A stretch of 64,000 bases of DNA from CAYNUJ01 sp964573255 (GCA_964573255.1 CAZNJB010000009.1:28108-92107); one strand, 5' to 3'; counted from the stretch's first letter, positions 45,950 to 56,700 are shown. Notes: generated by a model not told the origin, from the sequence alone. Numbers and translations: made by a program.

Positions 45950-46879
45950 TTAGTTACTTAAAAACTTTTTTGCTTCTTCTTTATCTTTATTTAATTGTTT
46001 AATTAATTCATCTACCGAAGAAAACTTCTTTTCAGCTCGTAAATATTTCAAAAATTCTATTTCAACTTCAATGTTATATATATTTTTATCAAAATCAAAA
46101 ATAAAAACCTCCATTATCAATTCTGAAGTATTCTTGAATGTCGGTCGATAACCGATATTCATCATACCTCCGAATGTTTCACCCCCGAATTTTACTTTAA
46201 CGACATATACTCCGTTTTTAGGAATTAATTTATCGGGATGAACCTTACCGATATTCGCTGTGGGAAATCCTATTGTTCTTCCCCTTTTGTCTCCTTCTAC
46301 TACGGTTCCTCTCAAACTATAATTATAATCCAAGAATTTATTGGCTTTTTCCAAATTACCTTCAGCCAAATATTGCCTGATTAACCTGCTGCCAATAGTC
46401 TCATTATCAATTTTAACCGGTCCAACAGTAGAAACTGTGAAACCATGCTTTTTCCCCAATTCACGGAGTAAATTTTCATCACCGCCTCTTCCCTTTCCGA
46501 ATTTGTGATCGTATCCCACAACAAAATGTGAGATTCCGATTTTAGATACAATTAAATCAGTTACAAATTCAGATGAAGGGGTTTGAGAGAATTCCTCTGT
46601 AAAATTAACAATGAATACGTTATCAATACCATTCAATTCAAAGAACTTCTTTTTTTCCTCGGGCGAATTTAAAAGTTTAATATTATTATCTTTCGCAAGA
46701 ACCTTCCTAGGATGAGGTTCAAATGTAATAACAAAAGTACGCGCGTTCAATTCTTTAGCTTTTTGAACAACTTCTGCTAAAATATATTTGTGACCTAAAT
46801 GCAAACCGTCGAAAGTTCCAACGGTAACCACAGTATTCGGATCGTGCACAATCAAAGCTTCGTCAGTATATACATTCAT
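45950..46879 (-). CDS. ribF: Bifunctional riboflavin kinase/FAD synthetase
   Basis: A 309-residue enzyme making FMN and FAD. The N-terminal FAD synthetase half has the nucleotidyl-transferase motif VGTFDGLHLGH (about 20-30), and a later segment VGYDHKFGKGRGG (about 116-128). The C-terminal riboflavin kinase half has GDKRGRTIGFPTANI (about 196-210). It is between truB and rpsO in the common infB-truB-ribF order. Confidence 0.95.
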   Translation of the reverse strand: MNVYTDEALIVHDPNTVVTVGTFDGLHLGHKYILAEVVQKAKELNARTFVITFEPHPRKVLAKDNNIKLLNSPEEKKKFFELNGIDNVFIVNFTEEFSQTPSSEFVTDLIVSKIGISHFVVGYDHKFGKGRGGDENLLRELGKKHGFTVSTVGPVKIDNETIGSRLIRQYLAEGNLEKANKFLDYNYSLRGTVVEGDKRGRTIGFPTANIGKVHPDKLIPKNGVYVVKVKFGGETFGGMMNIGYRPTFKNTSELIMEVFIFDFDKNIYNIEVEIEFLKYLRAEKKFSSVDELIKQLNKDKEEAKKFLSN

Positions 46880-46898
46880 AAATCAAATTCACTTTCAC

Positions 46899-47606
46899 CT
46901 AATTACAATCTATTCCACTAAAGCGCTCATTAAATTCATCAATTTTAAGTGCGTTTTCAACATTATATTCGCCAATTGAGATCCTGCGTAATTCTTGCAA
47001 ATACGCTCCGCATCCTAAAGCTGAACCGAAATCATCGGCTAAAACTCTTATATAAGTTCCTTTAGAACAAGATACGGTAAAATGAACTTTCGGCAAATCA
47101 ATTTTTTCAATCTCAAAATTCAAAATTTCAATTTTAACGGGCTTTCTTTCAATTTCTACGCCTTTTCTGGCATATTTATATAGGGATTTTCCCTTAAATT
47201 TCTTGGCGGAAAACATAGGAGGTATCTGTTCAATTACTCCTAGAAACTTCTTCCGCGTATTAAAAATTTCTTCTTCGGTTATATTCTCAAAAGAACCTTC
47301 GGAAATTATTTTTCCTTCGGGATCCATAGTATCGGTTCTTTTACCCAAATAAAAAACGCCCGAATATGTTTTATATAGATCTTGATATTCACTAATCTGT
47401 TTGGTCATTTTTCCCGTGCAAATAATAAGCAATCCGGTAGCAAACGGGTCCAGAGTACCGGCATGACCAACTTTTTTAACACCGGCAATATTTCTTATCT
47501 TTTTCACAACATCAAAGGAAGTCCAGCCGGCATCCTTATCAATCAGAATAACTTCCCCTGCTGCAAAATCCACCGGAGTTGTTTTATTCGTCTTCTTTGT
47601 TATCAT
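46899..47606 (-). CDS. truB: tRNA pseudouridine(55) synthase
   Basis: About 235 residues with the ATG at 47606; a longer frame to 47669 only reads through the end of rbfA and is unlikely. TruB isomerises U55 in the tRNA T-loop. The catalytic Asp is D53 in GHAGTLDPFATGLL (47-60). Other motifs are KDAGWTSFDVV and CSKGTYIRVLADDFG. The start overlaps rbfA by 23 bases. No PUA domain is present, as in the short bacterial form. Confidence 0.93.
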   Translation of the reverse strand: MITKKTNKTTPVDFAAGEVILIDKDAGWTSFDVVKKIRNIAGVKKVGHAGTLDPFATGLLIICTGKMTKQISEYQDLYKTYSGVFYLGKRTDTMDPEGKIISEGSFENITEEEIFNTRKKFLGVIEQIPPMFSAKKFKGKSLYKYARKGVEIERKPVKIEILNFEIEKIDLPKVHFTVSCSKGTYIRVLADDFGSALGCGAYLQELRRISIGEYNVENALKIDEFNERFSGIDCN

Positions 47607-47943
47607 CTTTTTTATGAATCTTTTTAAGGATACCTTCGACCTTTTCAACAAAATCGAGTGTATCGTCAATATAAAAAGTTAATTCGGGAACACGACGAAG
47701 ACGAATTCTATGAGCCAATTCGGTACGAATCAACCCCTTAATATCATTCAATTTTAAAAGGGTTTTTTCGCGAGATTCTTTTTCAAAGACCGAAACATAA
47801 ACCTTTGCGGTTCTTAAATCCGGCGATACTTTAACATTCGTTATAGTTAAAAATCCCAACGCCGGATCTTGTATTTTATGCAAAAAGATGAGACCAAGCT
47901 CATCTTTTATCAGTGCAGTAATTTTTTGCATTCTAAGCGACAT
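47584..47943 (-). CDS. rbfA: Ribosome-binding factor A
   Basis: A 119-residue RbfA with the single KH-like fold; DPALGFLTITNVKVSPDLRT (about 26-45) and LRRVPELTFYIDDTLD are the conserved segments. It helps 30S maturation, especially in cold. It starts 2 bases after the infB stop in the usual order infB-rbfA-truB. Confidence 0.93.
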   Translation of the reverse strand: MSLRMQKITALIKDELGLIFLHKIQDPALGFLTITNVKVSPDLRTAKVYVSVFEKESREKTLLKLNDIKGLIRTELAHRIRLRRVPELTFYIDDTLDFVEKVEGILKKIHKKDDNKEDE

Positions 47944-47945
47944 AA

Positions 47946-50723
47946 CTAATCCAATTTCTGGCGAGTCTCAATCATTTCATAAGATTCAATTATATCGCCA
48001 ACTTTGATATCGTTGAAGTTTGCAATATTCAATCCACATTCATAACCAGCATCAACTTCTTTAACATCATCTTTAAATCGTTTAAGTGATGCGAGTTGAC
48101 CTTCGTAAACGACAACTCCGTCACGGAATAAACGTATTTTATTATTACGTGTTATTTTGCCATCAGTCACATAACAACCTGCAACCGTACCGACTTTAGG
48201 AACTTTGAATGTTTCCCTAACTTCGAGTGTAGCAACAAGTTTTTCCGAAACAACCGGTTCAAGTAAACCTTCGAGAGCCGATTTAACCTCGTTGATGGCA
48301 TCGTAAATCACGTTATAGAGCCTAATATCAACCTTTTCACTTTCAGCAAGTCTGCGTGCATTTACGTGCGGACGCACATGGAAACCAATTATAATAGCTT
48401 GAGATGCAGCAGCAAGCAAAACGTCACTTTCTGAAATTGCACCTACGCCTTTATGGATAACTTTTACAGCGACAGACTCGTTGGATAATTTCATTAAAGA
48501 ATCTGAAAGTGCTTCCACCGAACCATCAACGTCCCCTTTAACGACAAGCGGTAATTCCTTGTAACCACCTTTATTAATTTGGTTTGCAATTTCGTCAAGA
48601 GTAATAAGTCTAACTTGACGTAAATCTTGTTCTCTCTTAAGCTGCTGTCTCTTGAGTGCTATTTCGCGAGCTTCTTTTTCGGAATCGACAACCACAAACA
48701 TATCGCCGGCTTGAGGTGCTCCTTCGAAACCGATTATAAGAACCGGAGCGGAAGGCTCTGCTTTATCTACTTTTTTGTTTCTTTCGTCGAACATAGCTCT
48801 TACACGGCCATGTTGATTTCCGGCAACGAATGGATCACCAATTTTCAAGGTTCCTTTTTGAATAAGAACCGTAGAAGTTACACCGCGACCTTTTTCCAAT
48901 TTAGTTTCAATAATCACACCGCGAGCTTTTCTATTCGGATTTGCTTTTAATTCAAGCACTTCAGCTTCGAGCAAAATCTTTTCGAGCAGCTCATCAATAT
49001 TCTGACCGGTTTTAGCTGAAAGTTCAACAGACTGATATTTACCGCCCCATTCTTCAATGAGAACGTTTCTATCAGCAAGCTGCTGTTTAATTTTTTCAAC
49101 GTTAGCATTAGGTTTATCAATTTTGTTTATAGCAACAATCATCGGTACTCCTGCAGCTTGAGCGTGATTGATCGCCTCAACTGTTTGCGGCATAACCGAA
49201 TCATCAGCTGCAACCACCAGAACTACGATGTCTGTAATGCTAGCACCACGTGCGCGCATAGCAGTAAAGGCTTCGTGTCCAGGAGTATCGAGGAAAGTAA
49301 TTTTCTTTCCATTATCCAGTGTAACTTGATAAGCACCTATATGCTGAGTAATTCCACCAGCTTCACCTGCAACAACGTTTTCTCTACGAATAAAGTCAAG
49401 GAGTGAGGTTTTACCATGATCAACGTGCCCCATAATAGTAACAACCGGAGGACGTTCTTCCAAAGTATCTTCAGGATCTTCTACATCTTCCAATACATCG
49501 GAAGTGTATTCTTCTTCCAGTTCAACCTCAATGCCAAATTCATCGGCTACCAATGTAATAGTTTCGAAATCCAATCGCTGATTAATCGAAACCATCATAC
49601 CGAGTTCAATACATTTCTGAATTACTTCGCTTACATCAACACCCATCAAGTTAGCCAATTCGCTAACGGCAATAAACTCGGTAACCTTAATTTTAGATTT
49701 TTCAAGTTGACGAATCTCTTCTTGCTTTTCAATCTCTTCTTTCTTTTCCTTCCGTTTCTTCTTACGGAAACTCGCTCTTTCACTTAGAGCCGAGTCGTCC
49801 ATACTCATTAAAGTACGCTTAATTGCTTTGTCAACTTCTTTCTTGTCGACTTCAATCTTTTTACCTTTTTTCTTCTTCTTAGAAGGGATACCACCTTCAC
49901 CTTCGCCTTTTTTCTTAGCTTTTAATCTCTTCTTCTTTTTCTTTTTACTAGTAGCATCTTTCGTGCTCGGTTCTGCAGGCTTATCAGTTTTTTCTTCTAA
50001 AACCTTCGACGCTTCAGCTTCTTTTTTCTTAGGCTCGCCTTTCTTTTTCCGCTTCTTCTTTGAAGTATCTTCTAATTCAACTTTACCGACAATCTTAAGT
50101 CCGGTTTTAACTTTTTTAAGAGCTTTCTCTGTTTCCGTTACGAATTTTTCTTCTTTCTTCTCTTTTTCTCCTTCTTCTTTAACTTCAACCTCATCTTCCT
50201 GAGGAACTTCTTCAGCAACTTCTTCGGAAAGTTTTTCCTCAACCGTTTCAGGTTCAGGGACTTCCTCACTTACTTCAGCATCGGATGTTTCTTCCTCCAC
50301 AGTTTCAACTGTTTCGGTAGAGTTATTTCCATCCGAGTCAACGGATACTTCTTCAGGCTCTTCGGGAACTTTACTCTCTTTGTCAGCAGATTCTACAACT
50401 GCTTCTTTATCAATAATCTTAATTTCCTTCTTCTCAGAATCACCTTCCTGAGAATCAGTTTCGAGATGAACCTCCGCATCTCTAGGAGTTTCGCTGCGCA
50501 TCTTTTGAAACTCGGAAAGTTTCTTGTAATGCTTCTCAGCTTTTTCCATTTCCTTTTTATAATGAGAATGGATTTCAGCTAACATTTCATCAGTAAGTTC
50601 CGATCTAAAGGATTTAATATTATATCCTTTGTCTTTAAGGAAAGCAATTAATTCATCGGACGATAAATTAAAATCCGCAGCAAATTTGTAAAGTCTTAGT
50701 TTTTTCTTCTTGGTTTCAGCCAT
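47946..50723 (-). CDS. infB: Translation initiation factor IF-2
   Basis: A 925-residue IF-2. The N-terminal third (about 80-340) is low-complexity, alternating acidic Glu/Val runs and long lysine tracts such as KKKKKRLKAKKKG. Before it is an IF2_N-like helix module (about 8-55). A second N-module is at 346-400. The GTPase has G1 GHVDHGKT (432-439), DTPGHEAF and NKIDKP. The C-terminal domains bind fMet-tRNA. It delivers initiator tRNA to the 30S subunit. Confidence 0.97.
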   Translation of the reverse strand: MAETKKKKLRLYKFAADFNLSSDELIAFLKDKGYNIKSFRSELTDEMLAEIHSHYKKEMEKAEKHYKKLSEFQKMRSETPRDAEVHLETDSQEGDSEKKEIKIIDKEAVVESADKESKVPEEPEEVSVDSDGNNSTETVETVEEETSDAEVSEEVPEPETVEEKLSEEVAEEVPQEDEVEVKEEGEKEKKEEKFVTETEKALKKVKTGLKIVGKVELEDTSKKKRKKKGEPKKKEAEASKVLEEKTDKPAEPSTKDATSKKKKKKRLKAKKKGEGEGGIPSKKKKKGKKIEVDKKEVDKAIKRTLMSMDDSALSERASFRKKKRKEKKEEIEKQEEIRQLEKSKIKVTEFIAVSELANLMGVDVSEVIQKCIELGMMVSINQRLDFETITLVADEFGIEVELEEEYTSDVLEDVEDPEDTLEERPPVVTIMGHVDHGKTSLLDFIRRENVVAGEAGGITQHIGAYQVTLDNGKKITFLDTPGHEAFTAMRARGASITDIVVLVVAADDSVMPQTVEAINHAQAAGVPMIVAINKIDKPNANVEKIKQQLADRNVLIEEWGGKYQSVELSAKTGQNIDELLEKILLEAEVLELKANPNRKARGVIIETKLEKGRGVTSTVLIQKGTLKIGDPFVAGNQHGRVRAMFDERNKKVDKAEPSAPVLIIGFEGAPQAGDMFVVVDSEKEAREIALKRQQLKREQDLRQVRLITLDEIANQINKGGYKELPLVVKGDVDGSVEALSDSLMKLSNESVAVKVIHKGVGAISESDVLLAAASQAIIIGFHVRPHVNARRLAESEKVDIRLYNVIYDAINEVKSALEGLLEPVVSEKLVATLEVRETFKVPKVGTVAGCYVTDGKITRNNKIRLFRDGVVVYEGQLASLKRFKDDVKEVDAGYECGLNIANFNDIKVGDIIESYEMIETRQKLD

Positions 50724-50747
50724 AAGTATATATCCGTAAATAAATTT

Positions 50748-51992
50748 TTATTCTTCTTCCTCAAATTGACTCTTAAGAATATCAATAATTTCTTCGGCTT
50801 TATCCCTTAATGCAGGAATCTTCTTCAGTTCTTCAGCACCTGCTGTTAATACTTCAACAGCGGTATCATATCTATTATTGATTAAGAGCTCAACAATCTC
50901 AGGAGTTAATTCTTCTTTAAGTTCTACAAGTTCGATATCATCTTCATATTCATCGAACGGTTTTTCTTCCCGGATCACTTCGATATCGTACCCGGTTAAT
51001 TTCATTGCAAGACGAATATTTACACCGTTGCGACCTACTATAAGAGAAACTTGATCGCTATCGGCAGTAACAGTACAAACCTTAGCTTCTTCGTCAATTT
51101 CCAGCTGTTTTAATTTTGCCGGTGCTAAAGCTCTTTGAATAAATATTGCCGGATCGTCGGAATAATTAATAACGTCTATATTTTCATTATTCAATTCGCG
51201 AACAATTGCATGAATACGAACCCCTTTCATACCAACGCAGGCACCTACAGCGTCAATTCTTGTATCTTGGGATTCGACCGCAACTTTAGCTCTTTCCCCG
51301 GGTTCGCGGGCAATTGCTTTGATTTCAATTACACCATCGTAAATTTCGGGAATTTCAATTTCAAATAATCTTTTTAGGAATTCATTATCTGCACGAGAAA
51401 CAATGATCGAAGGACGGTTAGAAGTCTTTTTAACTTCTTTTACAACAGCACGAATAGTTTCTCCTTTGCGGTATTTTTCGCGTGGTATTTGCTCGTTACG
51501 TGGCAAAAATAATTCATTTTTGTTATGGTTTATCAAGACATCATTTTTACGAACTTGATAAATATCACCCACAACAATTTCGCCGATCATATCTTTATAT
51601 TCGTTATAAATAATATCTTTTTCAATTTCTCTAATTTTCTGATTCATATTCTGACGGGCTAAATTGACCAACCTTCTTCCGAAAGAAGCGAGTTCCAGCT
51701 TTTCTACGAACTCGTCACCAACTTCAAGCTCGTCTTCGTTACCCCGTTCATTTACTTCGTCTATGCTTATTTGAGTGTTCGGGTCTTCAACCTCTTCAAC
51801 AATTTCACGAACGAGAAATATTTCGATATCGCCTTTATCCATATTCACAACAACTTCGCAGTCGGCATCTTGTCCGTATTTTTTACGAACCATCAGTTCG
51901 AATATCTCTTCGATTATTCCCGCAAGAACGTCTTTATCAAGACCTTTCTCGCGTACCATCTGTGCAAAGGATTCAACTATTTCCGAATTCAT
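50748..51992 (-). CDS. nusA: Transcription termination/antitermination protein NusA
   Basis: A 414-residue NusA with an N-terminal RNA polymerase-binding domain (1-125), S1 domain (about 132-200), KH1 with EPGERAKVAVESQDTRIDAVG and CVGMKGVRI (about 231-265), and KH2 with SLIVGRNGVNIRLAMKLTGYD (about 316-336). A short helix-hairpin-helix-like acidic tail ends the protein. NusA promotes pausing and intrinsic termination, which is relevant to the hairpin in the leader of its own operon. Confidence 0.96.
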   Translation of the reverse strand: MNSEIVESFAQMVREKGLDKDVLAGIIEEIFELMVRKKYGQDADCEVVVNMDKGDIEIFLVREIVEEVEDPNTQISIDEVNERGNEDELEVGDEFVEKLELASFGRRLVNLARQNMNQKIREIEKDIIYNEYKDMIGEIVVGDIYQVRKNDVLINHNKNELFLPRNEQIPREKYRKGETIRAVVKEVKKTSNRPSIIVSRADNEFLKRLFEIEIPEIYDGVIEIKAIAREPGERAKVAVESQDTRIDAVGACVGMKGVRIHAIVRELNNENIDVINYSDDPAIFIQRALAPAKLKQLEIDEEAKVCTVTADSDQVSLIVGRNGVNIRLAMKLTGYDIEVIREEKPFDEYEDDIELVELKEELTPEIVELLINNRYDTAVEVLTAGAEELKKIPALRDKAEEIIDILKSQFEEEE

Positions 51993-52009
51993 ATTTTATG
52001 CCTCCGATA

Positions 52010-52462
52010 TCAAAAGCTAATTAATACTTTTGCTTTTTTTATTTGGTTATGGTCTATTACTATCAAATTTTCTTTATCGGCAAATTCCAATTTATCATTT
52101 TTCAAACCTTTTAGAACCGCAGTAGTTTTAATAGTTTCTTCACCGCTTAAGTATTCAATTTCGAATTTTCTGCCGATATGCTTAGGGTATTGTTCGATAA
52201 ATTTAAGTGGTCTATCAATACCGGGCGAGGAAACATCTAACCGGTATTTGGTTTTTGAAATATCTGTCTCTTCAATCAGTTCGTGGATTTTCCGGCTAAT
52301 TTCGGAACAATCCTCAGTGGTTATACCTTTCTCACTATCGACAAAAACTTCTATAACCGGCGAATTGCTACTTCCGCGAACTATAATGTCAATTAACATA
52401 AAACCGCTATTTTCAAGCGATTTTTCTGTAATTTGCCATATTTGCTTTCTAATTATACTCAT
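52010..52462 (-). CDS. rimP: Ribosome maturation factor RimP
   Basis: About 150 residues using the ATG at 52462 (MSIIRKQIWQITEKSLENSG), which fits RimP length. A longer frame to 52561 reads through the leader hairpin and is not plausible. The family signature is SEISRKIHELIEE followed by YRLDVSSPGIDRPL. It binds free 30S subunits during assembly. It is first of the rimP-nusA-infB operon and is preceded by a promoter and a terminator hairpin. Confidence 0.92.
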   Translation of the reverse strand: MSIIRKQIWQITEKSLENSGFMLIDIIVRGSSNSPVIEVFVDSEKGITTEDCSEISRKIHELIEETDISKTKYRLDVSSPGIDRPLKFIEQYPKHIGRKFEIEYLSGEETIKTTAVLKGLKNDKLEFADKENLIVIDHNQIKKAKVLISF

Positions 52463-52468
52463 ACAAAC

Positions 52469-52490
52469 AAAAATCGCCCCATAGGGGCGA
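52469..52490 (-). terminator. Intrinsic terminator (putative attenuator) in the rimP leader
   Basis: On the minus strand, TCGCCCC, a 3-base TAT loop and GGGGCGA form a 7-bp GC-rich stem, directly followed by TTTTTGTTTG. Only about seven bases separate the T5 run from the rimP ATG (52462). It lies downstream of a consensus promoter, so transcripts of the operon must read through it. It might also end transcripts coming from the channel gene upstream. Confidence 0.8.
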
Positions 52491-52544
52491 AAAAGAGAAT
52501 AACAAATATAATGTTTTATAAGAGGAAATTCAATAAATTGATAA

Positions 52545-52572
52545 ATTATAATGATTTTCAATTTCCTGTCAA
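52545..52572 (-). promoter_or_regulatory. Consensus sigma-70 promoter of the rimP-nusA-infB operon
   Basis: On the minus strand, TTGACA (52572-52567), a 16-base spacer and TATAAT (52550-52545): both hexamers match the sigma-70 consensus exactly. Predicted transcription start is near 52538, giving a leader of about 75 bases that contains the terminator hairpin. Confidence 0.75.
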
Positions 52573-52594
52573 TTTGACTTCCTCTTACAAAAAA

Positions 52595-53599
52595 TCAAAT
52601 ATTCGGCTGACACAGTTTTTCCAATTTCTTTAGATTTTCAGTTTCCCCTATGGCAATGAGTTTGTCATCTAATTCAAGAACCGTATTAGCGTTCGGATTG
52701 TAAACAAATTGTCCGTTGGCTTTATACATCGCCACAATAATGATATTTAACTCCTTCCTGATTGGAGATTCAAGCAAAGTTTTACCGCATAAAACACTAT
52801 CACGGCTAATTGTAACTTCTTCCAAATTTATTTCCATTTTATTGCCTCGAGCCACACCGTCAATAAAATCCATAACTCCCGGTTTAAGCAATAAATTCAC
52901 CAGCCTATTCCCACCAAGTTCATATGGCTTTACTACACGGTCGGCTCCGGCTTTTCTCAGTTTAGACTCAGTACCCTCGTCAATAGCACGCGCAACAACA
53001 AATAAGTTCGGATTCAATTCTTTGGCCGAAAGTACCGTAAAGACATTGTCCGCATCTGATTTTATAACCGCCACCAATCCTTGTGCTCTTTCAACACCTG
53101 CTGCGAGAAGTATTTCATCGCTTGTAGCATCCCCATCAATAAAAGGGACTTCACTAAAATCGAGATCACTTATTTCCTCCGCACTGTTTTCAATAACAAC
53201 AAAATCTCTCCCGCTTTCTTTCAATCCTTCACATATCACCTTACCCATTCTACCGTAACCGCAAACTATATAATGATTATTCAATCGAGCTAATTTCCTG
53301 CTCATTCTTCTTCTCCTGAATATTTGTTGTTCTATTAATATTTGCGCGCCTTTACCGCCCGTATATGCAATTGTAAGAATTCCGGATATTATTAAAATTA
53401 TTGTAAATATCCTGCCGCCTTCCGAAAGGGGACGGACTTCTTGGAAGCCTGTTGTGGAAATTGTAATAATTGTCATATAAAAAGAATCGACAAGATCATA
53501 GGAGGGTTCCAATATCTCGTAACCGATAGTACCGAAAACAATAATAAGCGTTAAGATTACGATACCAATTTTAAATTGCTGAAGTAAGTTAGATGCCAT
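52595..53599 (-). CDS. Potassium channel family protein with TrkA domains
   Basis: With the ATG at 53599 this is a 334-residue protein with two membrane helices (about 10-28 and 63-83) around a pore loop, then a RCK/TrkA-N domain (HYIVCGYGRMG, about 109-119) and a TrkA-C domain (about 240-325). This is the layout of MthK-like ligand-gated channels. The selectivity filter region reads TISTTGFQEV (46-55), so the canonical TVGYG is replaced by TTGFQ. Potassium selectivity is thus uncertain. A longer frame to 53689 adds residues unlike the family. Confidence 0.8.
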   Translation of the reverse strand: MASNLLQQFKIGIVILTLIIVFGTIGYEILEPSYDLVDSFYMTIITISTTGFQEVRPLSEGGRIFTIILIISGILTIAYTGGKGAQILIEQQIFRRRRMSRKLARLNNHYIVCGYGRMGKVICEGLKESGRDFVVIENSAEEISDLDFSEVPFIDGDATSDEILLAAGVERAQGLVAVIKSDADNVFTVLSAKELNPNLFVVARAIDEGTESKLRKAGADRVVKPYELGGNRLVNLLLKPGVMDFIDGVARGNKMEINLEEVTISRDSVLCGKTLLESPIRKELNIIIVAMYKANGQFVYNPNANTVLELDDKLIAIGETENLKKLEKLCQPNI

Positions 53600-53782
53600 T
53601 TTGCAAATTAAAAATTTGTTTCGACAAAAGAAAGAAATTGGAAGTATTAAATCAAGAGGAGCTGAGAGTTTTGATATATCAAAGAACACAGGCGGTAGAG
53701 AATTGAGAATTGAAAATGGAGAATGGATAATTGAGAATGTTTTCCAATTGTAAGAGTTTGTGATGAATCTGGGAAGCCACTT

Positions 53783-56700
53783 TTATTCGCGTACTATCTT
53801 TTTATTCAACAAGCAATAGAATAACGGTATATAGAATAATGTTAGCAACGCTGATAGTCCTATACCGCCGATAATAGAAAGACTGAGACTCCGCCAAAAC
53901 TCGGATTCCGTAAAAAACAATAACGGTATCAGCGCTGCGATGGTTGTAAGCGTGGTGGTAAAGACCGGTTTTAATCTGTGATAACTCAACTCAATAACTT
54001 CAGCGGATGTTTTGCTTTTTAGATTTTTAGAAATGTAATCGGTCAATAAAATCGAATTGTTTACGGATAATCCCGCCAGCAGCAGCAATCCGGCATACGC
54101 TCCTCTGTTAAAAGTGAAATCGAACAAATAGAAAAGAAACACCACACCGACAGCGGCGAAAGGTATTGCCGCCATTATTATCGCGGGCTTTTTGATATCT
54201 TCGAACAGCGCGCCGGTTATCATAAAAATAAGAATTGTGGCTATTATAATTATCTTCCACTCTTCCGCTTCCTCTTTGTCGTTGAAAAAGAAGAACATCT
54301 TGCCGCGCTCCATCGAATATCCTTCCGGAAGAAATATTTTAGACATGGAAGATTCCAAAAATTCCGTTCCGTATTTATAGGGACCTTTATACTCGAAACT
54401 GATGTAGCGAACATATTGCTGGTCTTCCCTCACAATAACGGTTTGCACTTTGCTTTTTTTGAATTTAACTATGTCTTTAATTTTAACATACGCGTTTCCC
54501 CCTTTGATTATTGCGTTTTCCAGTTCATTCAATTGAATGTTTTTATAGCCGGCATATTTAATCGTTAGGGGCGCTTCTTCGCCGGCTACGGATACTTTAC
54601 CGTAAGTAAAACTGCCGCTAACCGCGGCGGATATTTCGTTTGCCAAGTCCGTTACCGTAAGTCCGGCGTAAGCCAATTTCTTTCGATTTATTTCGCCTAT
54701 AATTTCATAAGTATCTTTTGCGCCGTACCGGAAAGATTGGTCAATGTCAATGTTGTCAACCCGCGGATTTGTTTCGATAACGGTTTTGAATTCTTGAGCT
54801 ATTTTTTTTACTCTTTCAAAGTTAAAACCTTTAACTGCAACTCTGTACGAACTCATAGTTCCGCCCAGCCCGTTGTAAAATCCCGGACCGAAGCCGTAAA
54901 CGCCCACTGAAATACCTCCGATTCGTGACGCGTAGGAAGTGAGATAATTCTTAAGCATAAACGGGAAAGCTGTGTTTGACTGCTCCTTAGTAAAAACAAC
55001 ATTTATATACGCTATTTCCTCGTTATAAACGTTTGCGGTAACGTAATCAATTTGTTTTTTATAATTAAGTATTTCTCTTTCGAACGCTTTGCAAATATTG
55101 TTTATTCTTTCAATTCGGTTTCCGTTCGGCAATTCAATTCGAACGCTTATTCTCGTCTCTTCGCCGTAATTCCATATTTTCCCTCTGTCAATTTTGTTAA
55201 AAAACAAATTCAAACTGCCGCCTAAAACATTATTGACATACGGCTTTATTTGTTGATATGCTTGACTGTCAAACAGAAAATTATAAACGTCGCCCACAAC
55301 CGGAGTTTCAATTCTTTCCGGTAAAAGCCAAACGGGCAGACCAATAATTAAAACAATGAATATCAACGCCGTTTTTTTAAACCGGATAATTCTTTCGGTG
55401 ATTGCAATATATATCTTTTTCACGAAATGTCCGTTACTCTTATGTTTACCGCCGTTTCCCGAAAACTTAAAATAGACATGCGGAATAACAGAGAAAGCCA
55501 CAATTAAAGAAGCGGTTAAAGTAAAAATTATTCCCTTAGCAAATTGAACAAAATATAACCGCAGTTCGCCGGAGAGAAACACCAGCGGAATAAACACCGC
55601 GACGGTAGTTAACGTAGAAGCAAACAACGCGGGAAATATTCTTTCTTCTAAAACAGCCAAGCGTTTAGGATTTCTTTTATCGCCGTAGCGGTCTATAAAA
55701 TCGACAACCACAATCGAGTTGTCTACCATAAATCCAAACCCGAGCACAAAAGAAGCGATGGTTAATATATTCAATGATAAATCGAAGATAAAGAACAAAA
55801 GGAACGACAGCAAAAGCGAGAATACCACCGAAGCGATAATAATAAACGAATGTTTAACGCTTCTGTATATCGCGAAAAGAATAAGTATAATGGCGGCAAG
55901 CGAAAACAACGCGCCGGAGAATAACTCGTCCAATTCCTTTTTCATCCGCTCGCTTTTATCTATTTCCTTTTTTACAACATATCCTTTTGGTAAAACGGAG
56001 GCAAGTTCGTTTATTTTATCCTTCACCCGTTCGGCGGTTTGAATTGTATTCGCGCCTTTCTTTTTATCTATAATTAAATTAATTGTTTCCTTGCCGTTTA
56101 TTCTATAATACATATACGGTTCGGGATAAGTATATTCAACTTCGCAGAAATCGGATATTTTAAGAACCCTTCCTTCGCCAGTATCCTTTACCGGTTGTTC
56201 TTCTATGAATTTCAAATCATACGCGCCCGAGAAAGATAATCTCAATCTATAATCATCGTTAACGATATTTCCAATAGCACCTTTCCGTTCCAATTCGGAG
56301 ACCGCTCTATTTAAGTCGTTCACTTCAACGCCCAGCGCTCTCATCTTCACGCGATCGATAGTTATCGATACTTCCCTATCGGTACCTCCCATTATACTTA
56401 CGTTTGCCACACCGTCAACAGATGAAAGCGGAACAAGCATTTTATCGGAGACTGTTTTTCTTATCAAACCGGCGTGATAAGGCGCCGATATTGAATAAGT
56501 CAAGAACCCTTTCAACTCGCGTAAATCTTCCGGCACATAATCGGTAAGCTTCGGAACTCCGGCACCGTACGGCAGATCGTTTTTCAGCATCGATATCTTA
56601 TCGAGTATTTCCAGCCTGGCGAATTGCATATCCGTATTCGGATGGAACTCAACGGTTATCCGCGAATTTCCCGCCGACGAACGAGATGATATTTTCTTAA

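Noticed and set aside
46880..46898. Possible FMN riboswitch before ribF
   Set aside because: The spacer is 19 bases and ribF lies inside an operon.
49828..50202. Long open frame on the plus strand opposite infB
   Set aside because: It is the antisense of lysine/glutamate-rich IF-2 sequence, giving Phe/Ser repeats; there is no start context or family pattern.
52463..52561. Upstream extension of rimP through the leader hairpin
   Set aside because: It would translate the terminator stem; the ATG at 52462 gives the normal RimP N-terminus.
53690..53782. Short direct repeats (AATTGAGAATTGA-like) before the RND gene, considered as a CRISPR or mobile element
   Set aside because: The units are only a few bases, irregular and without spacers; it looks like simple AT-rich sequence.
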